A stretch of DNA of 64,000 nucleotides from Prochlorococcus sp. AG-402-M23 (GCA_003216575.1 QCIR01000004.1:32568-96567); one strand, 5' to 3'. Positions 1 through 9,953 are shown, counted from the stretch's first letter. A program made the numbers and translations. Notes: a model not told the origin generated them from the letters alone.

Positions 1-200
1 AAGACAACTCCTTGGGTTTCCTCTTTGTGAATATAAATAATTGATTATTTTGATTTATATAATATTGTTTTCTTTCTATGGCATTAATTAGTAAGAATGT
101 ATATGTGTCGAAGTATAAAAAGATACGTCTTGATATTTGAGTATTGGAATGTCTTAATTAATACATTAATATGAATTCGAAATATTTGTGTGAGGACACA

Positions 201-1445
201 ATGAAGCTTTTTCAGCGTTTGCTGGTAGCTCCTGCTGCTTTGGGCTTAATGGCACCATTGGCTGCTAATGCCGATGTTACTTCGGTATCTAACAATTCAG
301 ATCTAAGCTCTGAAGTTATTCAAGCTCGTGTTGATGGAGTAGAGGCTCAGTTAGGTGAAATCCAAGCTGGTCAATTCTCTTCAACCACAAAGATGAGCGG
401 TAAGGCTGCTTTCATCCTTGGTTATGTAGATGATGACAATGAGACTAATACAGATGAGATAACTGGTGAATACATGTACCAGTTAAATATGAATACAAGT
501 TTTACTGGTGAAGACAATCTTTACACACGTATTAAAACTGGTAATGTAGCTGATCATTTTAAAGATACAGCCCAAGGTACTTACTTATCAGCAACCAACA
601 AGAATGGCGATGTTCTTAAGGTTGACAAGCTTTGGTACCAATTTCCAGTAGGCGATAGCCTTCAAGTTTGGGTTGGACCAAAGATTGAAAACTACTACAT
701 GTTAGCTAGTGCTCCTTCAATCTATAAGCCTGTACTTAAGCAATTTGCTTTAGGTGGTAATGGTTCAGCATATGGTTCAAGTACAAGTCCTGGATTTGGA
801 GTTGCTTGGACACAGGAAACTGAAGATCCTTCTGATGGAAGATGGGCTGTAAGTGCTAACTACACTTCAAAAGATGGCGATCATTCTGATAGTGATGAGG
901 GAATGTTTGGCGAAAAGACTACAAATTTCGTCATGACTAAGGTTGAGTATGGTACACCTCAGTGGCAAGTTTCTCTTGCAACTTCATTTAAAGAAAATGG
1001 AGCGAGTGACTATGACGGTTACTTCCATTCAGCACTTGCAGATCATAATGGTGACATAACTGCATATGCTTTAAGAGGATATTGGCAGCCAGAAGAATCT
1101 GGTTCAATCCCATCAATCCAGGTTGGTTATGATACAGCCAACATGGATAGTCCTAAAGCTGGTGAAGCTGAGGAGACAGCTGGATGGATGGTAGGTCTTG
1201 GATGGAAAGATCTATTTATCGATGGCAATAGAGCTGGTGTAGCTATTGGTTCTAGAATGGCTGCAACTGATATTAAAGGTGGTGGATCCGATCCAGCAGA
1301 AGACAATAGCGTTTGGGAAGCTTATTACACTTTCAAAGTTAATGATGGTGTAAGTGTTACTCCAGCAATCTTCGGTGGATCAGATGTAGAAGTTGATGGT
1401 AAGGACTACACAGGTGCAGTTCTTTTAACTGAATTCAGATTCTAA
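201..1445 (+). CDS. Outer-membrane porin (cyanobacterial Som-like, without SLH domain)
   Basis: Predicted beta-barrel porin for passage of small solutes across the outer membrane. I place the start at the ATG at 201, because a GAGGA ribosome site lies just upstream and a clear signal peptide follows (KLFQRLLVAPAALGLMAPL, then an Ala-Asn-Ala cleavage region). The upstream in-frame ATG at 171 would put ten odd residues before the signal. The mature part is rich in alternating beta-strand patterns with Gly, Asp, Asn and aromatic residues and ends in FRF, the terminal aromatic typical of outer-membrane barrels. No S-layer-homology domain is seen, unlike full-length cyanobacterial Som porins. It is followed by a strong terminator. 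Substrate is unknown; the iron-related genes nearby are suggestive only. Confidence 0.75.
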   Translation: MKLFQRLLVAPAALGLMAPLAANADVTSVSNNSDLSSEVIQARVDGVEAQLGEIQAGQFSSTTKMSGKAAFILGYVDDDNETNTDEITGEYMYQLNMNTSFTGEDNLYTRIKTGNVADHFKDTAQGTYLSATNKNGDVLKVDKLWYQFPVGDSLQVWVGPKIENYYMLASAPSIYKPVLKQFALGGNGSAYGSSTSPGFGVAWTQETEDPSDGRWAVSANYTSKDGDHSDSDEGMFGEKTTNFVMTKVEYGTPQWQVSLATSFKENGASDYDGYFHSALADHNGDITAYALRGYWQPEESGSIPSIQVGYDTANMDSPKAGEAEETAGWMVGLGWKDLFIDGNRAGVAIGSRMAATDIKGGGSDPAEDNSVWEAYYTFKVNDGVSVTPAIFGGSDVEVDGKDYTGAVLLTEFRF

Positions 1446-1458
1446 TTTTTTAATTCAT

Positions 1459-1492
1459 AAAAAAACGCCCTTTTAAAGGGCGTTTTTTTTTA
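1459..1492. terminator. Rho-independent terminator, probably bidirectional
   Basis: AACGCCC / GGGCGTT stem with a TTTAAA-type loop, an A-run before and a T-run after. It sits between the convergent porin gene and the small gene at 1504, so it can serve both. Confidence 0.9.
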
Positions 1493-1503
1493 TGAATAAT
1501 TTT

Positions 1504-1749
1504 TTACCAGCAGTTCTCTCCTTCTCCTATGGGAATACAAACATCTGCTTTTTTAGCTTTATCAGCAGCTTTTTTAGCGGCCTCGTCAAGTTTTCCGTCT
1601 TCATCTGCATCTTGATCAGTAGTCCATTCCTTTAGACCACCCATATCACCATGCTTTTCTCCAGCTATTGAATTATCTGGAATTATTGCATTGGTAGATA
1701 ATGCCGCCGCCGCGGCTAGGAATATTCCTATGGGAGATTTTTTAGCCAT
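1504..1749 (-). CDS. Small exported hypothetical protein
   Basis: An 81-residue protein with an N-terminal signal-like segment (residues about 5-30, Ala-rich) followed by an acidic then Lys/Ala-rich stretch (EAAKKAADKAKK). Two cysteines lie near the C terminus (DVCIPIGEGENCW). The DQDADEDGKLD segment resembles an EF-hand-like calcium loop, but it is only one short stretch. Probably periplasmic. Function unknown; I recognise no family. Confidence 0.55.
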   Translation of the reverse strand: MAKKSPIGIFLAAAAALSTNAIIPDNSIAGEKHGDMGGLKEWTTDQDADEDGKLDEAAKKAADKAKKADVCIPIGEGENCW

Positions 1750-1835
1750 ATGTAATTGATTTTGTATTTATTTTGATAGTTCAAGGCTCTTGGTGAAAGT
1801 TCATTTATCACTTTGTTTTGTATAAATGGACCGTA

Positions 1836-2501
1836 TTAGTCTCCAAGTCTTCTTAAGATGTTGCTGTAAGCCTGGAAAATTAAATCTAATTCATCAGATC
1901 TTCCATGTTTTGCCAGGATGCCTTTTGCTCCAGCATCAAGTCCAAATAAAAAATTTCTATCTTCATTATTTTGTACATAGCTTTGAATCCACCCTACACA
2001 TACATAACGTTCACCATCTTTGACTTCAGCAACAGAATGTAGTTGAGTGCTCGGATAAATTATTATTTCTCCAGCGGATAGTTTTATTTTTTCAGTTTTT
2101 TTCATTGTCTGAATACATAATTCACCTCCTTTATAGTCTTCTGGCTTATTTAAAAATAACGTAAAAGATAGATCACTTCTACCTGAGGGCATGTAAGGAT
2201 TATCAATGTGTGTTCCATAACCATTACCAGCTTGGGATTGAGTAAACATGACTCCATGGATAAGGCTAGGTAATGTAAAACTTTTCAGAAGAGGATTTGA
2301 TATGATTTTATTAACAACAATATCTCTAAGATCATTTGATAAATTTGAATTCTTATCTAATTGAAAATTAGATTTAATTTTTGCAGCATGACTTCCTGCA
2401 GTTTTTTTGCCATCTTGCCATAAGGATTGCTCTGCTTTTAATTTGTGAAGTATATCAAGAACTTCTGATTCATCGATCAGAGAATGAGTTAAATATTCCA
2501 T
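1836..2501 (-). CDS. piuC: PiuC-like Fe(II)/2-oxoglutarate dioxygenase (PKHD-type hydroxylase)
   Basis: A 221-residue member of the PKHD hydroxylase group, the usual length for PiuC. The iron-binding facial triad is visible: His98 and Asp100 in YGTHIDN, and His155 in STQLHSV. Arg165 (GERYV) is placed to bind 2-oxoglutarate. PiuC-type genes are often tied to iron uptake in bacteria, and this one is divergent from an iron-binding protein gene (2647), sharing a 145-bp intergenic region. The physiological substrate is unknown. Family assignment is strong; the gene symbol is by similarity. Confidence 0.85.
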   Translation of the reverse strand: MEYLTHSLIDESEVLDILHKLKAEQSLWQDGKKTAGSHAAKIKSNFQLDKNSNLSNDLRDIVVNKIISNPLLKSFTLPSLIHGVMFTQSQAGNGYGTHIDNPYMPSGRSDLSFTLFLNKPEDYKGGELCIQTMKKTEKIKLSAGEIIIYPSTQLHSVAEVKDGERYVCVGWIQSYVQNNEDRNFLFGLDAGAKGILAKHGRSDELDLIFQAYSNILRRLGD

Positions 2502-2646
2502 CCTGAATATCTATAACATAAGTACTATCTTAAAGTATGAATAAGATATCAATTTATACTTCAATGCGTATCAAAGTTGCGAAGCTATATTCATCTGTGT
2601 CTTCTTGTCTAGTCTATAAAAAGATATTAATCCTTTCCCTAGATTA

Positions 2647-3672
2647 ATGAATTTAATTAAGCGTCTTTTTACTTCAGTAATAGCAGGTGGTCTATTAGTT
2701 TCTTCAAGTTTTAATCATGTAAAGGCCTCTGAAAGAGAAGTAAGGATTTACTCAGGTAGGCATTACAACACTGATAAACAAATTTACAAGAAATTCGCTG
2801 AGGAGACTGGAATAAAAATTCGTTTGATTGAGGCTACAGGTATTTCTCTAGTTGAAAGATTGAAAAGGGAAAGAGCAAATTCTAAAGCCGATGTGATTCT
2901 TCTTGTTGATGCGGCTCGAATTAGCAATGCTGCCAAAAGTGGTCTTCTTCAGTCATATAGATCTTCCAAATTAGATAAAAATGTTCCAGCGGAATATAGA
3001 GATCCTCAAGCGAGATGGTATGCCTTAACAAGAAGGGTGAGAGTCATGGTTGCCAATCCAAAGAAAGTTGATATAAATTCAATCAAAGATTATTCAGATC
3101 TTGCTAATCCTTCTTTGGAAGGTCTCGTCTGTGTAAGAAAAAGGAGCAGTCCATACAATCAATCTTTAGTCGCTAATCAAATTGTCAATAAAGGAGAAGC
3201 CCAAACTAAAGAGTGGTTGAAAGGGATGATTTCAAATATTTCTCAGCCTTTTTTTCCTGGTGATATTGGTGTTATAAGAGCTGTTGCTCAAGGTCAATGT
3301 GGAGTAGGTATTGTTAATCACTACTATGTTTCAAGAATGCTTGCAGGTGTCAATGGCAGAAAAGATCAAAGGTTGGCTAAAAAGGTAAAGGTTCTTACTC
3401 CTAATCCTGCTCATGTGAATGTCAGTGCAGGTGGAATTGCTAAATATGCTGAAAACAAAGAAGAAGCTATTCAACTTTTGGAGTATCTTGCTTCTCCTGC
3501 TGGGAGCAGTGGGTTAGCTGGCCCAACATTTGAACACCCTTTAGTTGGTTTTAATAAGACCGATGAGGTTTCACAATTTGGAGGATTTACTCCTGATAAT
3601 GTGACCATTGATCAATTAGGAGCAAATAATAAAAAAGCAATACAGCTTATGAGAAAGGCCGGTTGGGATTAA
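2647..3672 (+). CDS. idiA: Periplasmic Fe(III)-binding protein, IdiA/FutA family
   Basis: A 341-residue substrate-binding protein of an iron ABC transporter. A signal peptide covers about residues 1-27 (LFTSVIAGGLLVSSSFNHVKA). The fold signature YSGRHYNTDKQIYKKFAEE is typical of the FutA/IdiA/FbpA group, and the tandem tyrosines in NHYYVSR near residue 225 are the expected Fe(III) ligands. In cyanobacteria this protein delivers ferric iron to FutB/FutC or protects photosystem II under iron limitation; the permease and ATPase genes are not in this window. Its divergent neighbour is the PiuC-like dioxygenase. I did not find a convincing Fur box in the shared intergenic region. Confidence 0.9.
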   Translation: MNLIKRLFTSVIAGGLLVSSSFNHVKASEREVRIYSGRHYNTDKQIYKKFAEETGIKIRLIEATGISLVERLKRERANSKADVILLVDAARISNAAKSGLLQSYRSSKLDKNVPAEYRDPQARWYALTRRVRVMVANPKKVDINSIKDYSDLANPSLEGLVCVRKRSSPYNQSLVANQIVNKGEAQTKEWLKGMISNISQPFFPGDIGVIRAVAQGQCGVGIVNHYYVSRMLAGVNGRKDQRLAKKVKVLTPNPAHVNVSAGGIAKYAENKEEAIQLLEYLASPAGSSGLAGPTFEHPLVGFNKTDEVSQFGGFTPDNVTIDQLGANNKKAIQLMRKAGWD

Positions 3673-3746
3673 ACAATTAAGAATTAGATTTTTAATTCTG
3701 ATTATTCTTAAGTGTAAAGAGAAGATTGCCTTAAACTAACTTCTAG

Positions 3747-3833
3747 GGAGAGGTGGCTGAGTGGTCGAAAGCGAACGACTCGAAATCGTTTGATAGCTAA
3801 AACTATCCGTGGGTTCGAATCCCACCCTCTCCG
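3747..3833 (+). tRNA. tRNA-Ser (anticodon CGA)
   Basis: Class II tRNA of 87 nt. The acceptor stem GGAGAGG pairs with CCTCTCC, G is the discriminator base, the anticodon loop reads CTCGAAA (anticodon CGA for UCG codons), a long variable arm follows, and the T-loop is GGTTCGAATCC. No 3' CCA is encoded. Confidence 0.97.
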
Positions 3834-3930
3834 TATTGACTAGAAGTTACTTTTTTCTTACATATTTTCTTGAACACTTTTAAACTGACTGTATTGAATA
3901 TGCTTAAAATAAAGAAGAGGTGGAAATCAT

Positions 3931-4572
3931 TTGAAAAAATCAGAAGAGCCTTCATCTTTTTATTATGAAGCAATTAACTTGATTGATTTAGATGATTATA
4001 ATGGGGCTATTAATTCTATTAAAAAGAATATTGATATTCTTGAAAACCTAGATGATATTGCTTTAGCATATTTAAATTGTGGTTTCTTGAATGATAAGTT
4101 AGGAAAAAATGTATCTGCTATAGATGACTTCTCAAAGTCAATTTTTTTTGAATCTAAAATAGATATTATTAAACAAAGATCTAAAGACATTTCATTTAGT
4201 GGTAGAAGTAACTCTAGATATAAAACAGGAGATTATCAGGGAGCAATAGATGATAAAAGAAAAGCTAAAAAAATTAGATTATTGGAAATTGGTGAATCCA
4301 ATGAATTAGATAATACTAAAATAGACTATAAAAATATTTTGTTAGGTACATTTAAAAAAATTGATCTAGAACCTAAATATAATGCTCTGATTAAAGTTTC
4401 GGAAATACGAAAAAGTAAATATGATTTAATTGCAGATTATAAAAAAGTGATTAGTGAGAAGAGAAAAGAGGAGGTAATAAATAAATTAGAGGTTATTAGT
4501 GAATCAAAGTATAAAATAGGAGATTATAAAGGTTCAATTAAAGCTATTAGAAGAGCAGAGAAATATTATTGA
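3931..4572 (+). CDS. TPR-like repeat protein, hypothetical
   Basis: A 213-residue very AT-rich, Lys-rich gene directly after the tRNA. TTG is the only plausible start and has a GAGGTGG ribosome site about ten bases upstream. It contains degenerate tetratricopeptide-like units: DLDDYNGAINSIKKN near the N terminus, YKTGDYQGAIDDKRKAKK around residue 100, and YKIGDYKGSIKAIRRAEK at the C terminus. These give a predicted helical-repeat scaffold for protein binding. No signal peptide or catalytic domain. Its position after a tRNA and its composition suggest an accessory gene. TPR proteins of similar style recur at 40467, 41453 and 43548. Confidence 0.6.
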   Translation: MKKSEEPSSFYYEAINLIDLDDYNGAINSIKKNIDILENLDDIALAYLNCGFLNDKLGKNVSAIDDFSKSIFFESKIDIIKQRSKDISFSGRSNSRYKTGDYQGAIDDKRKAKKIRLLEIGESNELDNTKIDYKNILLGTFKKIDLEPKYNALIKVSEIRKSKYDLIADYKKVISEKRKEEVINKLEVISESKYKIGDYKGSIKAIRRAEKYY

Positions 4573-4599
4573 TTATCAAAAAGCTGGATTTATTTGTTT

Positions 4600-4833
4600 T
4601 TACCAATAAGGATCACTAAAAAATTCAATATTTAGTTCCTTTTTATCCGGTACTGTTGCAATACATGCACGGACTACTTCACCATTAACTTCTATTTCGC
4701 AAGCTCCACAGCTTCCTCCTAGACATCCAGTGGGGATCTCGACATCAGCATCATGGGCAGCTTTTAACCAATCAACTCCAGGAGAGCAATTGCTTGATTT
4801 TTTATTAGGCCAGTTTATTTTCACAGTATTCAT
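4600..4833 (-). CDS. Small [2Fe-2S] ferredoxin
   Basis: A 77-residue ferredoxin. The cluster ligands read C37-X4-C42-X2-C45 (GCLGGSCGAC) with the fourth cysteine at C57 (RACIA). The spacing to the last cysteine (X11) is much shorter than in plant-type PetF, so this is a specialised short ferredoxin. It lies eight bases after cobQ on the same strand and is probably co-transcribed with it. A link to the reductive chemistry of cobalamin synthesis is a guess from position. Confidence 0.85.
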   Translation of the reverse strand: MNTVKINWPNKKSSNCSPGVDWLKAAHDADVEIPTGCLGGSCGACEIEVNGEVVRACIATVPDKKELNIEFFSDPYW

Positions 4834-4841
4834 TATTTAAA

Positions 4842-6356
4842 TCATTTGATTAAAATATCTATATTTATATTTTTTTCGAAGGCATCAGTTAATAAATCTA
4901 ATAATCTTTCTCTTTTATCACTATTGTTTTCTTCATCAATTTTCAAATGGTTTAATCCCTTTTTCTGTCTTATTTTATTGATCCATTGTCTTCGCCATTC
5001 ATCATTTTCAAAAATTCCATGTAAATAAGTTCCTCCAATAAAGCTTTTATCTTTTTTTTCTATTACCCACCCTAAAGAACTGTTTTTAAATAGAGAAATA
5101 ATTTCGGAATCTTTATTATTGATCAAATCACTTTCCCCGTAATGCATTTCAAACCCCTTTATATTCTGAGAAACTGGCCATGAAACTTTTGCTTCTCTTT
5201 GTGAGGTGTGCTTGATTTCTCCAAAAGTTGTTTTGATTGGAAGAAGGTTCATCCCCACATTTGAAGATGCACGTATTTCATTAATACTTTCCTGCCTATG
5301 TGGATCTTCTAATGATTTTCCTAGCATTTGCAATCCTCCACATATGCCAAAAATATTCCCCCCATTTTTGGCATAATTTTTTATTTGAGTGCTCAAACCA
5401 GCTTTATTTAAACTCTCTAAATCTTTAATCGTTTGTTTGCTTCCAGGAATTATTAATACATCTGGTTTACCTAGGTCTTGCCCCGGTTCAATCCATCGCA
5501 TTTGAATACTTGAATCGCTAAAGAAAGGATCTAAGTCAGAAAAATTGCTGATTCTAGGTAATTTTATTATTGCTATTTCAATTTCTGCGCTTTGATTTAT
5601 TTGTTTCCTTTCAAGTAAGTCAAGGGAATCTTCAGGTGGGAAAATCTCTTTTAGCCACGGTAATATCCCTAAAACTGGGATTCCTGTTTCTTTTTCTATC
5701 CATGTGACGCCTGATTCGAATAAGGCTTTGTCACCTCTGAATCTATTAATAATTATTCCTTTAACTAATTTTTTTTCATCAGGTTTCATTAATGCAATTG
5801 TTCCAATGATTTGAGCAAAAACGCCTCCTCTTTCAATATCTGCTACTAAAATACAATTTGCATTTAGAAATTTTGCTAATTTCAAATTTGTAAGATCTTT
5901 ATCTTGCAAATTCACTTCTACGGGACTTCCAGCCCCTTCAAGAATCAGTCTTCCGTCGGTTTTACTCTTTAATAATATTTCTAGGCCTTTTTTAATAGCC
6001 TCCCAGCCTGAATCGAACCAGTCTTCGTAATAATTGATTGCTCTGCTAGTGCCGACACTTTTGCCTAGATGAATTACTTCACTTGTACAATCACCTTTTG
6101 GCTTTAGAAGTACAGGATTCATTTCAGCACTTGGCTCTAAGCCTGCAGACCAGGATTGAAGCGCTTGAGAATATGCCATCTCTCTTCCCTTCGTATCAAC
6201 CCAGGCGTTATTGCTCATGTTTTGGCCCTTGAAAGGTATTGGCTGTTCCCCTTTCCTTTTTAAGCATCGACAAATAGCAGTAGCTATGAGAGTTTTACCT
6301 GCGCCACTTGAGGTTCCTAAAACCATTAGTGGAGTCCTTTTTAGATCTATGTTCAT
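4842..6356 (-). CDS. cobQ: Cobyric acid synthase
   Basis: Glutamine-dependent amidotransferase that amidates adenosylcobyric acid a,c-diamide to adenosylcobyric acid in cobalamin synthesis. The N-terminal P-loop-like region reads LMVLGTSSGAGKT, followed by the CobB/CobQ synthetase domain and a class I glutaminase domain with the Cys nucleophile in GICGGLQMLG and a C-terminal YLHGIFEN. I choose the ATG at 6356 because it forms an ATGA overlap with the stop of the upstream gene and matches the usual CobQ N terminus. An ATG at 6383 is possible, giving nine more residues. Co-transcribed with the genes at 6353 and 4600. Confidence 0.93.
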   Translation of the reverse strand: MNIDLKRTPLMVLGTSSGAGKTLIATAICRCLKRKGEQPIPFKGQNMSNNAWVDTKGREMAYSQALQSWSAGLEPSAEMNPVLLKPKGDCTSEVIHLGKSVGTSRAINYYEDWFDSGWEAIKKGLEILLKSKTDGRLILEGAGSPVEVNLQDKDLTNLKLAKFLNANCILVADIERGGVFAQIIGTIALMKPDEKKLVKGIIINRFRGDKALFESGVTWIEKETGIPVLGILPWLKEIFPPEDSLDLLERKQINQSAEIEIAIIKLPRISNFSDLDPFFSDSSIQMRWIEPGQDLGKPDVLIIPGSKQTIKDLESLNKAGLSTQIKNYAKNGGNIFGICGGLQMLGKSLEDPHRQESINEIRASSNVGMNLLPIKTTFGEIKHTSQREAKVSWPVSQNIKGFEMHYGESDLINNKDSEIISLFKNSSLGWVIEKKDKSFIGGTYLHGIFENDEWRRQWINKIRQKKGLNHLKIDEENNSDKRERLLDLLTDAFEKNINIDILIK

Positions 6357-6727
6357 CTCGGTGATAATTGATACTTTAGGCATTTAATTAATTTTTTTAT
6401 AAGCGATAATCTTTTAGTAAATAAATCTGCATGGCTTTCTAGTACTTTTCTTCCTGTTGGTGTAATACGAACTTTTGAAGTAAGCCCTTGGCCATCAACT
6501 TCCCTTCTTAATACACCAATTTTAATTAATTTAAGAAATTCATTCTCTATGAATAAAGAACTATTGATAAACATAAATTCTTGTCTCAAATATTTTGATT
6601 TATTTTCAAAAACATCTTGAGCACTAAGACTCTCTTTTTGAACACTTTGAAAAAGAAATAAGTTAAAGGGACAATTCCTAATCCCTTTCTTTGCTCTTAT
6701 AAAGATTTTTTGGTCAATCAGCAACAT
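6353..6727 (-). CDS. Conserved cyanobacterial protein, winged-helix-like (Npun_F0494-type)
   Basis: A 124-residue protein. Features seen: NCPFNLFLFQSV near the N terminus, then GVLRREVDGQGLTSKVRITPTGRKV, which reads like the wing of a winged-helix domain. This pattern matches my recollection of the Npun_F0494 family of cyanobacterial proteins, whose function is unknown. It overlaps the cobQ start by four bases (ATGA), suggesting translational coupling. No DNA-binding role is shown. Confidence 0.7.
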   Translation of the reverse strand: MLLIDQKIFIRAKKGIRNCPFNLFLFQSVQKESLSAQDVFENKSKYLRQEFMFINSSLFIENEFLKLIKIGVLRREVDGQGLTSKVRITPTGRKVLESHADLFTKRLSLIKKLIKCLKYQLSPR

Positions 6728-6798
6728 TTAATTAAAAGGATTTATTTTTTAAATAGAAGATCAATAATGATCGTAAGTATTAAAAAATTTAGTTTTCT

Positions 6799-7434
6799 AT
6801 GTTTGTGCTTGCCTCTGCATCCAAAGCACGTCAAAAATTACTTGATCAAATAGCTTTGAGACACAAAGTTATTGTAAGTGATTTTGATGAGACACAGCTT
6901 CAGGAACCAGATCCAATTTTGAAGGTAAAATTATTAGCCAAGGGTAAAGCTGACAGTGCATTAAAAAAGTTGATAGAAGAAAATCATGCCTTAAATACTT
7001 ATCAAGCTTTATTAGGCTGTGATTCTTTGTTTGAGTTTAAGGGGGAAATTTTCGAAAAGCCAATTAATAAAGAGCAATTGATATCTAGATGGCAAAGAAT
7101 GTCAGGTCAATCTGGTTTCTTACATACTGGTCACTATTTGATTTCGTTGGATAATTCTAAATCAGATATAAAAAGTATTTCACTTGATCAAAGTTGTGAA
7201 GGAGTTGTGAGCACAAAAATTGAATTTATGAATTTATCCAATTTTGAAATTAATAAATATGCTTCAACTTCAGAACCATACAATTGTGCAGGAGGCTTTG
7301 CAATTGAGGGAAATGGAGGACTTTTTATTAAAAAAATAGATGGATGTTTTAGCAATGTTATTGGTCTTAGCTTACCTTGGTTAAAAAATAATTTAGAAAA
7401 ATTTGGTTTATCTCGCTTGCTTTTAGATAGATAA
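6799..7434 (+). CDS. maf: Maf-like nucleoside triphosphate pyrophosphatase
   Basis: A 211-residue Maf/YhdE-family protein that hydrolyses non-canonical or canonical NTPs (dTTP/UTP or m7GTP classes) to the monophosphate. The N-terminal signature LASASKARQKLL binds the phosphates, and GCDSL carries the expected catalytic acidic residue. EPYNCAGGFAIEG near residue 160 matches the conserved C-terminal motif. The ATG at 6799 starts directly at the family motif. It converges on psbC, separated by a shared terminator. Confidence 0.9.
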   Translation: MFVLASASKARQKLLDQIALRHKVIVSDFDETQLQEPDPILKVKLLAKGKADSALKKLIEENHALNTYQALLGCDSLFEFKGEIFEKPINKEQLISRWQRMSGQSGFLHTGHYLISLDNSKSDIKSISLDQSCEGVVSTKIEFMNLSNFEINKYASTSEPYNCAGGFAIEGNGGLFIKKIDGCFSNVIGLSLPWLKNNLEKFGLSRLLLDR

Positions 7435-7463
7435 ATAATATTAAGGTCAAATATTTTTAACCA

Positions 7464-7499
7464 TAAAAAAAGCCCTCTGAAAAGAGGGCTTTTTTTATT
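7464..7499. terminator. Bidirectional terminator between maf and psbC
   Basis: AGCCCTCT / AGAGGGCT stem with a GAAA loop, flanked by A and T runs, in the gap between two convergent genes. Confidence 0.9.
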
Positions 7500-7510
7500 A
7501 GTTCTAGAAT

Positions 7511-8893
7511 TTAATCCAGATCAGGCATTGAAAGAGCAGGCTCTTGTGAACGACTGATACCTTTTTCAAATCCAGCTGCAGCGGCTCTTGCGCGTCCAGC
7601 ATGCCAAAGATGACCTACAAAAGTAAACCAACCAAGGAAGAACTGAGCACCTGCAAGCCATTGACGCAAGTTAACAAAGTTAACTGCATTGGGCTCGGTA
7701 ATGATTCCACCAACTGAGTTGATAGAAGCGTTAGGAGCATGTGTCATGTATTCAGCTGCACGACGAACCTGCCAAGGCTGAATATCATTTTGAATTTTAT
7801 CAAGACTTAATCCATTAGGACCTCTAAGAGGCTCTAACCATGGACCTCTGAAGTCCCAAAAACGCATTGTCTCTCCACCAAAGATGATTTCTCCTGTAGG
7901 AGAGCGCATTAGGTACTTACCTAAACCTGTTGGTCCCATAGTTGAACCCACATTTGCTCCAATTCGTTGGTCACGAACTAGGAATGTGAAACTTTGGGCC
8001 TGAGAGGCTTCAGCGTTTGTTGGGCCGTAGAACTCAGAAGGATAAGCAGTGTTGTTGAACCAGATGAAACATGAAGCTACAAAACTAGCCACACAGATTC
8101 CACCAAGTGCATAACTTAGAAGTCCTTCACCGTTCCAGATAAAAGCTCTTCTTGCCCATCCATATGGACCAGTAAAGATATGGAAAAGTCCACCTATTAT
8201 CTCGATCACACCCAGGTAAACATGTCCTCCGACAATATCTTCCATTGAGTTGACACCAACTATCCAACCTTGTCCACCCCATGGGGTTGAAACTAGGTAT
8301 CCAAAAATAACTCTTGGATCGAGAGTTGGATTAATTAGCCTAACTTCTCCTCCACCAGGAGCCCATGTGTCATATGCACCTCCTATGTACATCCAGTTAA
8401 TGGACCATAGAAGAGCACCAACTCCAAGAACAACCAAATGAAAACCAAGAATATTGGTCATTTGATTTTTGTCTCTCCAATCAGTGGAGAAAAATGGGAA
8501 ATCTTCTTCAAGTTTCTCTGGGCCAGCTAGGGAGTGGAAAACCCCTCCAAAGCCAAGAATTCCAGATGCAACAAGGTGAATAACACCAGCTATGAAGAAT
8601 GGCCAAACGTCTGTGACCTCTCCGCCTGGTCCTATGCCATATCCAAACATGGCTACATGAGGCATACAAATTAAGCCTTGTTCCCACATGGGTTTATCCA
8701 TGGTGAAATGACTTACTTCGAAAAGCATCATTGCGCCAGCCCAGAAGACAATTAGTCCAGCGTGAGCGATATGAGCACCTAATAGTCTTCCAGAGAGGTT
8801 GATTAGCCTTGCATTTCCTACATACCAGGCGTAACCAGTCTCCTCGAGACTTTGATTAGGAGCTTTAAGTAAACTATTAAAGGGCGTTTCCAC
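7511..8893 (-). CDS. psbC: Photosystem II CP43 chlorophyll-binding protein
   Basis: Core antenna of photosystem II with six transmembrane helices and a large lumenal loop. Recognisable stretches include [21 protein letters not shown] near the N terminus, [14 protein letters not shown] in the lumenal loop (near the Mn cluster ligand region), and [20 protein letters not shown] at the C terminus. I set the start at the GTG at 8893, 17 bases inside psbD. This is the classic overlapped psbDC arrangement, and the protein then begins VETPFNSLL. An upstream ATG would add nine residues not seen in the family. Confidence 0.97.
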   Translation of the reverse strand: METPFNSLLKAPNQSLEETGYAWYVGNARLINLSGRLLGAHIAHAGLIVFWAGAMMLFEVSHFTMDKPMWEQGLICMPHVAMFGYGIGPGGEVTDVWPFFIAGVIHLVASGILGFGGVFHSLAGPEKLEEDFPFFSTDWRDKNQMTNILGFHLVVLGVGALLWSINWMYIGGAYDTWAPGGGEVRLINPTLDPRVIFGYLVSTPWGGQGWIVGVNSMEDIVGGHVYLGVIEIIGGLFHIFTGPYGWARRAFIWNGEGLLSYALGGICVASFVASCFIWFNNTAYPSEFYGPTNAEASQAQSFTFLVRDQRIGANVGSTMGPTGLGKYLMRSPTGEIIFGGETMRFWDFRGPWLEPLRGPNGLSLDKIQNDIQPWQVRRAAEYMTHAPNASINSVGGIITEPNAVNFVNLRQWLAGAQFFLGWFTFVGHLWHAGRARAAAAGFEKGISRSQEPALSMPDLD

Positions 8894-9953
8894 GTGGGAG
8901 TACCTCCTCAGGGAATACAAAGTTTTCGTGTGGCTGGTCTACAGAAGACATCCATGCACGCATACCTTCATTAAGAAGGATATTTTTGGTGTAAAAAGTT
9001 TCGAATTCAGGATCTTCAGCAGCTCTGATTTCCTGGCTAACAAAGTCGTAAGCACGAAGGTTAAGAGCTAATCCCACAATTCCTATTGATGCAGCCCACA
9101 TGCCTGTTACTGGCACAAAGAGCATCAAGAAGTGAAGGAAACGCTTATTTGAGAATGCAATACCAAAAATCTGACTCCAGAAACGGTTTGCAGTAATAAA
9201 TGAGTAAGTCTCCTCTTCTTGAACTGGATCGAAACCTCTGAAAGTAGTACTCTGATTTTTACCGTCAGAGTAGATACTTGAATCTTCGTAAAGAGTGTTC
9301 TGTACTGTTGCACCATGAATAGCGCAAAGTAGGGCACCTCCAAGAATTCCTGCTACTCCCATCATATGGAATGGGTTAAGAGTAATGTTGTGGAAACCTT
9401 GAATAAAAAGAATGAAACGGAATATTGCTGCAACTCCAAAAGAAGGAGCGAAGAACCAACTGTGCTGCCCTAAGGGGTAGATAAGGAAGCAAGCAGTAAA
9501 TACTGCAATAACTGCTGAGAAAGCAAGTGCGTTATAAGGACGGATACCAACTAGTCTTGCAATTTCGAACTGACGAAGCATGAAGCCTATAAGACTGAAT
9601 GCGCCGTGAAGAGCAACGAAATTCCATAGGCCACCAAGTTGGAACCAACGTGTTAAATCGCCCTGAGCTTCTGGTCCCCATAGGAATAGAAGACTATGAC
9701 CCATGGCATCGCCAGGAGTACTTACAGCAGCAGTGAGGAAATTACATCCCTCTAAATATGAACTGGCTACACCATGGGTGTACCAGGAAGAAACGAAGGT
9801 TGTACCTGTGAACCATCCACCAATAGCTAAGAAAGCTGTAGGGAAGAGAAGTAGTCCAGACCAACCAACAAATACGAATCGGTCGCGCTTTAACCAGTCA
9901 TCCAGGTTGTCAAACCAACCTCGTTCTGTTGCGCTTCCAACAGCGATCGTCAT
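8877..9953 (-). CDS. psbD: Photosystem II D2 reaction-centre protein
   Basis: A 358-residue D2, full length. Seen: the N-terminal [20 protein letters not shown] type sequence, the chlorophyll/iron ligand region [20 protein letters not shown], the QA-site region [15 protein letters not shown], and the C-terminal motif [20 protein letters not shown]. It binds half of the P680 pigments, QA and the non-haem iron. First gene of the psbDC operon. The 200-bp gap upstream must hold its promoter; I did not resolve -10/-35 boxes with confidence. Confidence 0.98.
   Translation of the reverse strand: MTIAVGSATERGWFDNLDDWLKRDRFVFVGWSGLLLFPTAFLAIGGWFTGTTFVSSWYTHGVASSYLEGCNFLTAAVSTPGDAMGHSLLFLWGPEAQGDLTRWFQLGGLWNFVALHGAFSLIGFMLRQFEIARLVGIRPYNALAFSAVIAVFTACFLIYPLGQHSWFFAPSFGVAAIFRFILFIQGFHNITLNPFHMMGVAGILGGALLCAIHGATVQNTLYEDSSIYSDGKNQSTTFRGFDPVQEEETYSFITANRFWSQIFGIAFSNKRFLHFLMLFVPVTGMWAASIGIVGLALNLRAYDFVSQEIRAAEDPEFETFYTKNILLNEGMRAWMSSVDQPHENFVFPEEVLPRGNAL

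Noticed and set aside
2532..2561. AAGTAT...ATACTT inverted repeat between the piuC and idiA genes as a Fur site
   Set aside because: Arms of six bases with an 18-base gap do not match a Fur box; too weak to annotate.
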